Assembly (NCBI GenBank): GCA_964613665.1
Contig: CAZTIG010000008.1
Span: 30,514-94,513, forward strand
Source of the DNA: CAZQFV01 sp964613665
GTDB taxonomy: Bacteria; Chloroflexota; Chloroflexia; DTKN01
Length of the DNA: 64,000 bases
Reading direction: 5' to 3'
The position numbers and the translations under genes were made by a program. Below are positions 25,693 through 33,182 of the stretch, in pieces; position 1 is the stretch's first letter, and each line of letters opens with the position of its first letter. Under the pieces are notes generated by a model. It had not been told where the DNA came from. It saw only the letters and a program-made list of their open reading frames with translations, and did not search any database.

Positions 25693-26589
25693 CTAGCGGC
25701 CGGCCCACCAGCCCAGTCCGGCGACCAGCAGCGCCAGCGGCAGCATCCAGCGGGTGTACAGCCGAGCCATCTCTGGCAAAAGTACCTGCCGGCCGCGGGC
25801 TTCGAGGGCGCTCAGCACGATCAGCGCGGCCACGAAGGATACCAGGAGCACCAGGTCTGGGTGCTGCGGCGGGACGAGCCCGGTTGCCCGCAGCACCACG
25901 GCGATCAGCCCCACCTGCGCGGCCAACTCCAGCCCCTCCAGCGCGCGGAAGATGGCCAGTGTCCTCCCGCCCAGGCTGGCCAGCGGCGCAGTGTAGGCGT
26001 CGCGGTCCCACAGCAGCCAGGGTAGCGTCGCCAGGAGGAGCACGGCGACGGCGCTGCCTACCACGGCGCTCCAGGGGGTCAGCGGTACCTCCTGGGACAG
26101 GGTAACACGCCCGGTGAGGAGGGGCAGGGCGCTCGCTGCCAGGAGCAGGGGCAGCAGGCGAGCCAGCTCCACGGGAGCCTGTCGGCGTGCCCCCAGAGCG
26201 GCCTGGGGGTGGGCCGAGAAGCCGGCAGCCAGCAGGCGCGCCAGCGGCGGGATGGCCAGCAGCCCCAGGTAGAGGAAGAGACTGCCAGGAAGGTCCGCGG
26301 TGCCCAGGACACCGCGTGGCCAGGGCAGTATCCCGGTGGCCCAGGCCATAGCTGTAACGCCCACGAGGCCGGCCCAGGATGCCAGGGCGGTTCGACTATA
26401 GTCTCCCACGGGGGCCTTGCCGGCCAGGTGCACGATGTCGCGGCAGGGCTGCCACGGCGGCGGGGCTGCCCGCCGGCCGAGCAGCGCCCCGATCCATCCA
26501 GCCAGCCCCCGGCAGAGCAGGCCGGCCAGCAGTGCGCTGAGGAGGCCGGGGCAGAGCAGTGTCCGCCCCAGGTGCTGCAGGAGCGTCAT
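25693..26589 (-). CDS. NuoH/HyfC-like membrane subunit of a hydrogenase-related complex
   Basis: 298 residues, eight or so membrane segments. PPPWQPCRDIVHLAGKAPVG resembles the loop of NuoH/HycD that contacts the soluble arm, and LGLLAIPPLARLLAAGFS and ALEGLELAAQVGLIAV fit the family. It would connect the iron-sulphur subunit to the proton channels. Its ATG overlaps the stop of the small subunit (ATGA). It is the last gene of the run. Confidence 0.7.
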   Translation of the reverse strand: MTLLQHLGRTLLCPGLLSALLAGLLCRGLAGWIGALLGRRAAPPPWQPCRDIVHLAGKAPVGDYSRTALASWAGLVGVTAMAWATGILPWPRGVLGTADLPGSLFLYLGLLAIPPLARLLAAGFSAHPQAALGARRQAPVELARLLPLLLAASALPLLTGRVTLSQEVPLTPWSAVVGSAVAVLLLATLPWLLWDRDAYTAPLASLGGRTLAIFRALEGLELAAQVGLIAVVLRATGLVPPQHPDLVLLVSFVAALIVLSALEARGRQVLLPEMARLYTRWMLPLALLVAGLGWWAGR

Positions 26590-26984
26590 GGGCCCTCCTC
26601 CTCGGGGCTTGCCCGGCGTGGCGGACCGGAACGCCGCCGCGCTGCCCAGGCTGCCTGCACTGCTTCCAGTATCTCCTGGGGGCCGGGCGGGCAACCGGGA
26701 ACCGCCAGCGACGGCCCCAGCAGGAGCTCGCCGGCACAGCAGTCTCCCAGGCGCACGCAGGCCCACGGCTCCGGCAGTGTTGCGGCCAGCCGCTGCACCT
26801 CCTCGGCCAACTCGCCCGCCAGCGGCCCGCACAGCACCAGGACGTCGGCATGGGCCGGCGCCTCCACGGCGACGATACCCCGGCGAGCCGCCCCATACCG
26901 TGTCGCCAGCGCCGCCTGGGCCTCCATGGCGCAACCGCCGCAGCCGCTTCCCTCCAGGATACAGATGCGCACCCGGTCGTTCAC
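26586..26984 (-). CDS. NuoB-like small iron-sulphur subunit
   Basis: GTG start one base after the previous stop; a G-rich stretch may serve as ribosome-binding site. 132 residues. The cysteines expected for the proximal [4Fe-4S] cluster are present: GCGGCAMEA (C15, C18), LGDCCAGE and VPGCPPGPQEIL. Length and motifs fit NuoB/HyfI. It would pass electrons between the large subunit and a partner. No NuoI-type ferredoxin subunit is encoded nearby. Confidence 0.8.
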   Translation of the reverse strand: MNDRVRICILEGSGCGGCAMEAQAALATRYGAARRGIVAVEAPAHADVLVLCGPLAGELAEEVQRLAATLPEPWACVRLGDCCAGELLLGPSLAVPGCPPGPQEILEAVQAAWAARRRSGPPRRASPEEEGP

Positions 26985-26985
26985 G

Positions 26986-28365
26986 CTATGCCCCCCCCAA
27001 TCCCACAGTCGCCTCGCGCAGGATCGCCAGCACCGGGTCGGGGTACAGGCCCAGGAACAGCAGGATGGCACTGAGCGCGGCGATGACCGCCAGGACCGCC
27101 CACGGCGGCCGGCGGAAGGGCACCGTCTGCTCCGTCGGCAGGAAGGCCGGCCAGAGCGCCCGCACCATGGCCAGCAGGAACAGCGCCGCAGCTAGGAAGA
27201 GACCGGCCAGGTACGGCCATCCCCGCGCGAGGGCCTCGCCATAGAGCGGCCAACGGCCGGCGAAACCGCCCCAGGGCGGAATCCCTGCCAGGCTCAGTGT
27301 GGCCACAACCAGCCCCAGGCACACCACGGGCATGCGGCAGGCAACTCCGACCAGGCCGGCCACGTCGTCTCGGCCGGTGCTCCATTCCAGGACCCCGATG
27401 CAGGTCAGCAACAGCACCAGGGCTACCCCATGGTGTATCGTCAGGAAGAAACCGGCCTGGAAGCCGCGGGCATTGGCCAGCCCGAAGGCGAACAGGATCA
27501 CGGCCACATCGTAGGAGGCGGCGTAGGCGGCCAGCCGCTTCAGGCGGTCCTGCCCGCTGGCCAGCAGGGCCGCCGCCACACCCGCGGCCACGGCTCCTCC
27601 CGTCAGCCACTGGCTGCCAGCGGCATTGTTCTGCAGCAGCTCGGGAACGCGCCAAAGCACACTCCCCAGGAGGACCAGGCCGGCCCCCTGCACCAGCGAC
27701 ACCAGCAGGCTGGTCACCGCAGTCGAGGTGTGGCCGGCCATGTCGGGGAACCACAGCTGGAAGGGCACCACTGCCGTGCCCAGGCCGAAGCCGACCACGA
27801 GCAGGCCCAGGGCCATCTTGGCATAGGCCGTCTGCTGTGGGACTTCCTGGAAGAGGCCCAGCAGCAGGAACCCCAGAACCAGGGCCATGCCCGTGAGCAC
27901 CATCATCATCAGGTACTTGAGCCCGGTCATCAGCGCAGGAACCGGCAGCAGGCCCACCGGCTCGTGGGGCCGGTCTACCGTGCCCAGGACGATGGCCAGC
28001 CCGACCACCTCCAGCAGCAGGGCGATGACGATTGGGTCATCCAGCAGGACGATGGCGTTGCCGATTCCCAGGATGAAGAGGCCGATGGGTATGGGCAGTT
28101 CCCCCTGGCGCAGGGAATGCGCCGCGACGATGACCGCCGCCGTCATCAGCAGGAAGGCATAGCCGAAGAAGCGCTGCAGCGGGGTCATGGTGAGGACGGC
28201 ACCCAGCAGCCGGATGGGCTGGTTCAGCGGCAGCAGCGACCCCACGTAGCCGACCAGGATCAGGGCCAGGCCGGCCGCCCAGATGACCAGGCGGTGCTGC
28301 CTGCCCAGCAGATAGCAGTAGAGGGCGATGACGATTGGCAGGGCGACGAAGAGAAGGTGCAGCAT
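26986..28365 (-). CDS. NuoN-like antiporter-type membrane subunit
   Basis: 459 residues with 12-14 membrane segments. The family signature region is AVVPFQLWFPDMAGHTSTAV followed by TSLL, and the glutamate of helix 5 is retained (LLLEVVGLAIVL). Two lysines normally found near the helix 7/8 proton path are missing from this segment. Later GIPPWGGFAGRWPLY fits NuoN/NuoM. It abuts the next upstream gene with no gap. Confidence 0.8.
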   Translation of the reverse strand: MLHLLFVALPIVIALYCYLLGRQHRLVIWAAGLALILVGYVGSLLPLNQPIRLLGAVLTMTPLQRFFGYAFLLMTAAVIVAAHSLRQGELPIPIGLFILGIGNAIVLLDDPIVIALLLEVVGLAIVLGTVDRPHEPVGLLPVPALMTGLKYLMMMVLTGMALVLGFLLLGLFQEVPQQTAYAKMALGLLVVGFGLGTAVVPFQLWFPDMAGHTSTAVTSLLVSLVQGAGLVLLGSVLWRVPELLQNNAAGSQWLTGGAVAAGVAAALLASGQDRLKRLAAYAASYDVAVILFAFGLANARGFQAGFFLTIHHGVALVLLLTCIGVLEWSTGRDDVAGLVGVACRMPVVCLGLVVATLSLAGIPPWGGFAGRWPLYGEALARGWPYLAGLFLAAALFLLAMVRALWPAFLPTEQTVPFRRPPWAVLAVIAALSAILLFLGLYPDPVLAILREATVGLGGA

Positions 28366-29139
28366 CTAGTCCCACTCCTCCGCCGAGGGCAGTTGCCACC
28401 GCCGCAGTCGCAGGTAGAAGAGCTGGGCCAGGTAGGCTGATCCCAGCGCCAGGAGGATGCTGACGGCGCTGAGCAGACCGATGGCCAGGAGGCCCACACT
28501 GCGGGCCAGCGCCGTGTAGATGAGGTCCACGCTGCTGATGCAGAGCAGCAGTCCCACACTGACCTCCTGCATCTCCTGGGCCAGCAGCACGATGACCAGC
28601 CCGGAGAGGCCCAGCCAGTACCAGGCTAGGTCGACATAGCCCCACAGCGGGCTCGCCGGCATGCTCGGCGTGCGCGCCAAGGGGTAGAGGAAAGCCAGGA
28701 CGTGGGTGGACACGATCAGGACGGCCAGGGCGGCTACCGGCAACAGGTAGGTGGACAGGTGGAAACGATCCTGGCCCTCGCGCCGGGCCACCCGGCGCGC
28801 CGCCCAGCGCAGGCGCGCAGCGGTGATCTCGTCCACGGGGTGCTGGCTCTGCTGTAGGGCGCGCCGGCGCGAAGCCACGGTGATCGCCAGGATGCCGACG
28901 ACGGTGACACCCGTGACCGCCTTGGCCAGGACGAGCGGGCTGGTGACCAGGGGGCCCAGGACCAGGTCATGCGGGTCAAAGGGGAACCAGGACAGGAGCA
29001 CACAGAGCAGGAGGTACTCCCCCAGCAGTGCCGCCAGGGTGACCCACCAATTGCGGAAGACGACGAGCAGCGCTCCGCAGAATAGAAACCCGGCCCAGAC
29101 CAGGAGCTCAGGGCTCAGGTAGAGCGGTTCCAGATTCAC
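28366..29139 (-). CDS. HyfE/NuoK-like membrane subunit
   Basis: GTG start. 257 residues, about seven membrane segments with a charged loop near 90-120. The C-terminal half (VSVGLLLCISSVDLIYTALA) has the small-subunit look of NuoK/HyfE proteins, which hold a buried proton relay. The assignment rests mostly on position between NuoL-like and NuoN-like genes. Confidence 0.6.
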   Translation of the reverse strand: MNLEPLYLSPELLVWAGFLFCGALLVVFRNWWVTLAALLGEYLLLCVLLSWFPFDPHDLVLGPLVTSPLVLAKAVTGVTVVGILAITVASRRRALQQSQHPVDEITAARLRWAARRVARREGQDRFHLSTYLLPVAALAVLIVSTHVLAFLYPLARTPSMPASPLWGYVDLAWYWLGLSGLVIVLLAQEMQEVSVGLLLCISSVDLIYTALARSVGLLAIGLLSAVSILLALGSAYLAQLFYLRLRRWQLPSAEEWD

Positions 29140-29142
29140 TGA

Positions 29143-30873
29143 TCACCTCGTCAGGATGATCAACACAATCGTCGCCGCGATCAGCACGACGAGCAGGAAG
29201 TAGGCTGTATGGCGCTCCAGGAAGTTGACCAGGCTGTTGATCGCCGTTCCTACCCCGAGGGCAGCCTGGCCCAGCCGGCGGTAGAGCTGGGTGGGCCAGG
29301 CCAGCCAGGACAGCCAGGCCGTCTCCTGCGGCAGGAGAGCCAGGGGTTCCTGGAGCGGCCCTGCCACGGGTCCGGTCTCCGCCGTGGCCGGTGCCGCGCC
29401 CCGGCGCCACGCCCCATTCCACCACAGTCCTCCGCCCACGACCAGCGCCAGGACGGTGGCCCCGGCCAGCATCCAGTCCCACAGGGCCGCCATGGCCGAT
29501 TGCACCGTCCAATCTGCCCCGAACACTGCCCGGGTGGCCGGGGCCAGTTGGCACAGCCACGGAGCTGCCAGGCCGCTAAGCGCCAGCAGCCCGGCCAATC
29601 CGCCGAAAAGCCATGTCGTCCAGCGCTTCAGCGGAGGAGCAGCCGCTGTCGCCCGCGGCAGCAGGTTCCACGCCCGCCAGACGTAGGCCACGGTCAGCGG
29701 AAGGGCGAGCAGGAGGACAGCCAGGTAGGGTAGCCGACCGGCCTCGATCAGAGCCAGTACCAGCAGCCAGCGCCCCACAAAACCCGGGGAGGGGGGCAGG
29801 CCGATCACCCCGCCCGTGCCCAGGAGCAGGAGGCTCTGGCGCAGCGGGCGCTCGATCTGCCGGCCGCTGGCCAGTGCTACATGCAGGAGCATCTTGCTCA
29901 GGAGCAGGTCCAGCAGCAGGAACAGGCCGGCCGCCATTCCCAGTGGGCTATCCAGCCCCAATGCGATCCACACCAGGCCCAGTCGGGATACGGTATCGCT
30001 GGCCTGGATGCGCCGGGGGCTCTCCTGACGCAGTGCCAGGGCGGCCCCCAGAAGCAGGCTGACGCTGCCGGCGACCAGGACCACCTCGCGCGGGGCGTGC
30101 TCGGCCGAGAGGGAGAGCAGGCGCAGCCACAGATAGGGGCCGGCCAGCAGACCGAATCCCCCCAGGACCAGGGTGCTGACCGGACCCGGGGACTCGGCCA
30201 ACGCCAGTGCCCAGCCCTGGAAGGGTACCTGGGCTGTGCGCAGCCAGACCGTGCCCAGAAGCAGGAGCATGACGCCGGGGAAGACGGCACCCGCTCCCAA
30301 CGTGGCATCGTGCAGCGTCTGGGCAGAGCCGCCGAGCCAAAGCAGGGCAAAGAGCAGTGGGTAGCCGGCCAGGTGTTGGCTTCCCAGGAACCACTCGGCG
30401 ATTCCCGGCGTGGGCAGGGCTTCGCGGCGGTAGATCAGCAGGAGGTAGGTAGTCAGGAGCAGGACCTCCCAGCCGGCATAGGCCAGGAGCAGGTCGGCGC
30501 TGCTGAGCAGGTGCAGGTAGAGGGCCAGCAGCAGCAAGACCCAGGGAGCATAGGGTCCCTCTTCCTGCGGCGCGCCCAGGGTCATCCACAGGAGAAGCAG
30601 CAGCGCCGGGAGGCCGGCCAGCAGGGCCATTGTCCCGGTCAGGCTGTCGAAGCGGTAGGCCAGGCTCGTCGACCATCCCTGTACCGGGATCCACTGGCCC
30701 AGAGTGATCTCCGCCGGCCCCGCCCGCAGCAGCAGGAAGGGCACCGTGGCTCCGATGCCCAGGGCCAGTGCCGCCCAGCCCGATACCCTGGTCGGCAGCC
30801 AACGGCCGACCAGGAGGAGGACGAGCCCTCCTCCGGCCAGAACGGCCATGGCAATGACTGCTGCAAGAGCCAT
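29143..30873 (-). CDS. NuoL-like antiporter-type membrane subunit
   Basis: 576 residues, about 14 membrane segments plus a C-terminal amphipathic stretch and a final helix (YFLLVVLIAATIVLIILTR), as in NuoL/HyfB with a lateral helix. YAGWEVLLLTTYLLL keeps the helix-5 glutamate and DLLLSKMLLH a late lysine. The segment that is usually KSAQ.P...W.PDAM.GPTPVSALIH reads RTAQVPFQGWALALAESPGP and then VSTLVLGG, so the helix-7 lysine is arginine and the histidine is lost. Proton pumping may be altered. Confidence 0.8.
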   Translation of the reverse strand: MALAAVIAMAVLAGGGLVLLLVGRWLPTRVSGWAALALGIGATVPFLLLRAGPAEITLGQWIPVQGWSTSLAYRFDSLTGTMALLAGLPALLLLLWMTLGAPQEEGPYAPWVLLLLALYLHLLSSADLLLAYAGWEVLLLTTYLLLIYRREALPTPGIAEWFLGSQHLAGYPLLFALLWLGGSAQTLHDATLGAGAVFPGVMLLLLGTVWLRTAQVPFQGWALALAESPGPVSTLVLGGFGLLAGPYLWLRLLSLSAEHAPREVVLVAGSVSLLLGAALALRQESPRRIQASDTVSRLGLVWIALGLDSPLGMAAGLFLLLDLLLSKMLLHVALASGRQIERPLRQSLLLLGTGGVIGLPPSPGFVGRWLLVLALIEAGRLPYLAVLLLALPLTVAYVWRAWNLLPRATAAAPPLKRWTTWLFGGLAGLLALSGLAAPWLCQLAPATRAVFGADWTVQSAMAALWDWMLAGATVLALVVGGGLWWNGAWRRGAAPATAETGPVAGPLQEPLALLPQETAWLSWLAWPTQLYRRLGQAALGVGTAINSLVNFLERHTAYFLLVVLIAATIVLIILTR

Positions 30874-31001
30874 GCGAGCCTACCTGCGTTCCGCCTGGGC
30901 GCCGCGCCGCTGCCCGCGGACGGTCATTTCGGGCGACCTGCCCTCACTGCATGCCCACCGGGGTGGCATGGCCGGGCCACATCCCTGCCCGCGCGATGCC
31001 G

Positions 31002-32075
31002 TCAGTGTCGCGCCAAGCAGGCTGGGCAGAGCCCCCACGAAGCGACAATTGCCCCTACCAGGTCCAGCCGCTGCCCCAGCAGTGTCTGCGGCAGTGCAGC
31101 CAGATGCACCTGGCTGGCAGGATTCCGCCACAGGCCGGTCAGCCGACCGGCCTCGTCCACCTGTACCCGCACGACGAGAGGACCGGCCGGGGCCTCCACC
31201 CGCGATTGCGCTTCCCCGGCGGGAAAGGAGCCTGTTCCCGTCTCCTGCACCGGTCCATCGGGCAGGGCCGCGGCCGTGGCCTCGATCAGGCGCAAACTCT
31301 CAAATACCTCCAGGACGAGGACCATCCAGCGGGCAAAGACGTCGCCGCCGCCCTGCGTGACCAACTGGGGGTCCAGTTCGCCGTAGGCGGCGTAGGGCTG
31401 GTCCCGGCGCAGGTCACGGGGCGATTCTGCCGCCCGGGCGACCGGCCCGCCCACGCCCTGTTCCTCGGCGTACTCCTTGGTCACCAGACCCGCGCCGATC
31501 AGGGGAGTGATGGCCGCCCGGGTGGAGATGACGCGGTGCGCAAGACGGTAGAGCGGCCCCTTCATGCGGCCGATCAGGCTGACCAGCGGTTGGTCGGTGA
31601 TGTCCCGGGCGAGGCCGCCCGGAACGTTCAGGCCTGGGAAGGTGCGCTGGCCGGTCAGGTTGTGGCGGTGCAGGAGGACCTCTTCGCGCAGGTCCATCAG
31701 GGCCAGTGCCATGGGCATCAGGCCGGCCAGCTCTAGCAGCTTGCTTGCGGTCCTGAGGTGGCTGGCCAACCGCTCCACTTCGGCCAACAGAACCCGCAGG
31801 AAGCGGGCCCGCGGTGGCACCTCCAGGCCGGCGAGTGTCTCCAGCGCCTGGCAGTAGGCCAACGTGTGTGCCCACGTCGCGGCTGCGCAGAGCCGCTCCA
31901 CCCGGGACAGCCCCTCCGTGGGATGGAGGCCACTCCACCCCTCGGGGTGCACGGAGTGTGACAGCAGCGCCTCTGCTGTAGCTGCCTGTACGATCCCATC
32001 CTCGACCTCCAGCACCAGGCGCAAGGGACCAGGCCAGCCCGGGTGGAAGGGTCCCAGGGTGTATGGATAGCGCAT
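31002..32075 (-). CDS. NuoD/HycE-like large subunit with incomplete Ni-site cysteines
   Basis: 357 residues; lacks the NuoC-like N-terminal domain. The region VERLCAAATWAHTLAYCQAL corresponds to VERICG.C...H in [NiFe] hydrogenases: C63 is kept, the partner cysteine (position 66) is alanine. The C-terminus GLCPACLARH keeps two cysteines (C350, C353) and ends at the histidine, without a maturation tail. True hydrogenases need four cysteines, complex I has none. Best called a hydrogenase-related (Ehr-like) subunit. A 128-bp gap with no gene separates it from the NuoL-like gene. Confidence 0.75.
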   Translation of the reverse strand: MRYPYTLGPFHPGWPGPLRLVLEVEDGIVQAATAEALLSHSVHPEGWSGLHPTEGLSRVERLCAAATWAHTLAYCQALETLAGLEVPPRARFLRVLLAEVERLASHLRTASKLLELAGLMPMALALMDLREEVLLHRHNLTGQRTFPGLNVPGGLARDITDQPLVSLIGRMKGPLYRLAHRVISTRAAITPLIGAGLVTKEYAEEQGVGGPVARAAESPRDLRRDQPYAAYGELDPQLVTQGGGDVFARWMVLVLEVFESLRLIEATAAALPDGPVQETGTGSFPAGEAQSRVEAPAGPLVVRVQVDEAGRLTGLWRNPASQVHLAALPQTLLGQRLDLVGAIVASWGLCPACLARH

Positions 32076-32099
32076 GCACGGCCTCGTTGCTCTGGCCCC

Positions 32100-33041
32100 T
32101 TACCTGGTTGGGAAGATGTAGAGGATCACCAGGACCGCGGTGCCCCACAGCAGCATGTTGACCAGGAAGGGAATGTCCCGCAGGAGAATATCCTCGGGAC
32201 TGCCCCCCTTGTTCTTCTGATAGACCAGGTAGAGGTAGCGGAAGATGGCATAGATGACAAAGGGGATGGTGAACATCGTGTAGGGGATTTCGGGCATGTA
32301 GGGGATCTCGGAGACCAGGCCCGGTTCCCGGTGGGCGAAAAAGGTATACAGAGAGTAGGCCATGATGGTGGTGGCACTGACGACCGAGATCATCTGGTCG
32401 AGCAGTGCTGGTGAATACTCCTGTAGGATACGGCGGTGCTCGGTAGCACCGTACTCCAGCAGGAGCAGCTCGTGGCGGCGCTTGGCCAGCCCCAGGAAGA
32501 GAGCCAACAGGATCATGCAGACGAGGAGCCAGGGCGAGATCACCACCCCGATGGCCAGGGCCCCGCCGACAGCGCGCAGGACGAACCCGATGGCGATGGT
32601 CAGGATATCCAGGATGACAAAGTTCTTCAGGAGGAAGGAGTAGAGCACCATCAGGCCGATGTAGGCGACGATGCAGCCGCCGAAAGGGATGTTCAGGGCT
32701 GCGGGCATGTTCAGCAGAAAAGCCCCCGGAACGGCCAGCAGGATGAGGACCACGGCGGCGATGATCGCCGTGCGCGGGCGCAGCCGGCCGGCCGGCAGCG
32801 GCCGGTTCCGCTTCACCGGGTGGGCGCGGTCCCGCTCGATGTCCGTCACGTCGTTGATCAGGTAGACCGCGCTGGAAGCCAGACAGAAGCAGGCAAACGC
32901 CAGCAGGGATTGCCCCAAGGGCACCGGGTCGAGCATCTTGGCCGAGAACACGACACCCGCCAGGACAAAGACGTTCTTGCTCCATTGTCGCGGGCGCATG
33001 GTGGTCAGCAGATCGCGAAGCACGGCCAGTTTCTGCCTCAC
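32100..33041 (-). CDS. UbiA-family transferase, decaprenyl-phosphate phosphoribosyltransferase-like
   Basis: About 313 residues, nine membrane segments. MRPRQWSKNVFVLAGVVFSAK and the metal/pyrophosphate motif NDVTDIERDRAHPVKRNRPL are characteristic of the subgroup that moves phosphoribose from PRPP to polyprenyl phosphate, the first step to decaprenylphosphoryl-arabinose-type donors. A quinone prenyltransferase is an alternative. I prefer the GTG at 33041 (GGAGG five bases upstream) over GTG 33047, which overlaps that site. It is the first gene of the run leading into the hydrogenase-like cluster, 24 bp before the NuoD-like gene. Confidence 0.8.
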   Translation of the reverse strand: MRQKLAVLRDLLTTMRPRQWSKNVFVLAGVVFSAKMLDPVPLGQSLLAFACFCLASSAVYLINDVTDIERDRAHPVKRNRPLPAGRLRPRTAIIAAVVLILLAVPGAFLLNMPAALNIPFGGCIVAYIGLMVLYSFLLKNFVILDILTIAIGFVLRAVGGALAIGVVISPWLLVCMILLALFLGLAKRRHELLLLEYGATEHRRILQEYSPALLDQMISVVSATTIMAYSLYTFFAHREPGLVSEIPYMPEIPYTMFTIPFVIYAIFRYLYLVYQKNKGGSPEDILLRDIPFLVNMLLWGTAVLVILYIFPTR

Positions 33042-33070
33042 ATACACCTCCGCAGGCTGAATGCCGCTCT

Positions 33071-33099
33071 ATGATACCGCATCTCCTGCCGAACGTCAA
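33071..33099 (-). promoter_or_regulatory. Promoter for the UbiA-family gene and downstream cluster
   Basis: Minus strand: TTGACG (33099-33094), 17-bp spacer, TATCAT (33076-33071). Divergent from the TPR-gene promoter. Confidence 0.65.
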
Positions 33100-33108
33100 C
33101 TTGCACTG

Positions 33109-33137
33109 TTTACAACCAGTGGGGAGAATGCTATAAT
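33109..33137 (+). promoter_or_regulatory. Promoter for the TPR gene
   Basis: TTTACA (33109-33114), 17-bp spacer, TATAAT (33132-33137) preceded by TGC. Confidence 0.7.
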
Positions 33138-33182
33138 AGGCTGCAGGGACAGCGTATCGGCCTGAGCGGTCAGGTGACTGTC

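Noticed and set aside
30874..31001. A missing ferredoxin (NuoI-like) gene between the NuoD- and NuoL-like genes
   Set aside because: The 128-bp gap is too short and contains no paired CxxCxxC motifs in any frame.
31002..32075. Functional [NiFe] hydrogenase large subunit
   Set aside because: One of four nickel-ligand cysteines is alanine and no maturation tail exists, so I call it hydrogenase-related only.
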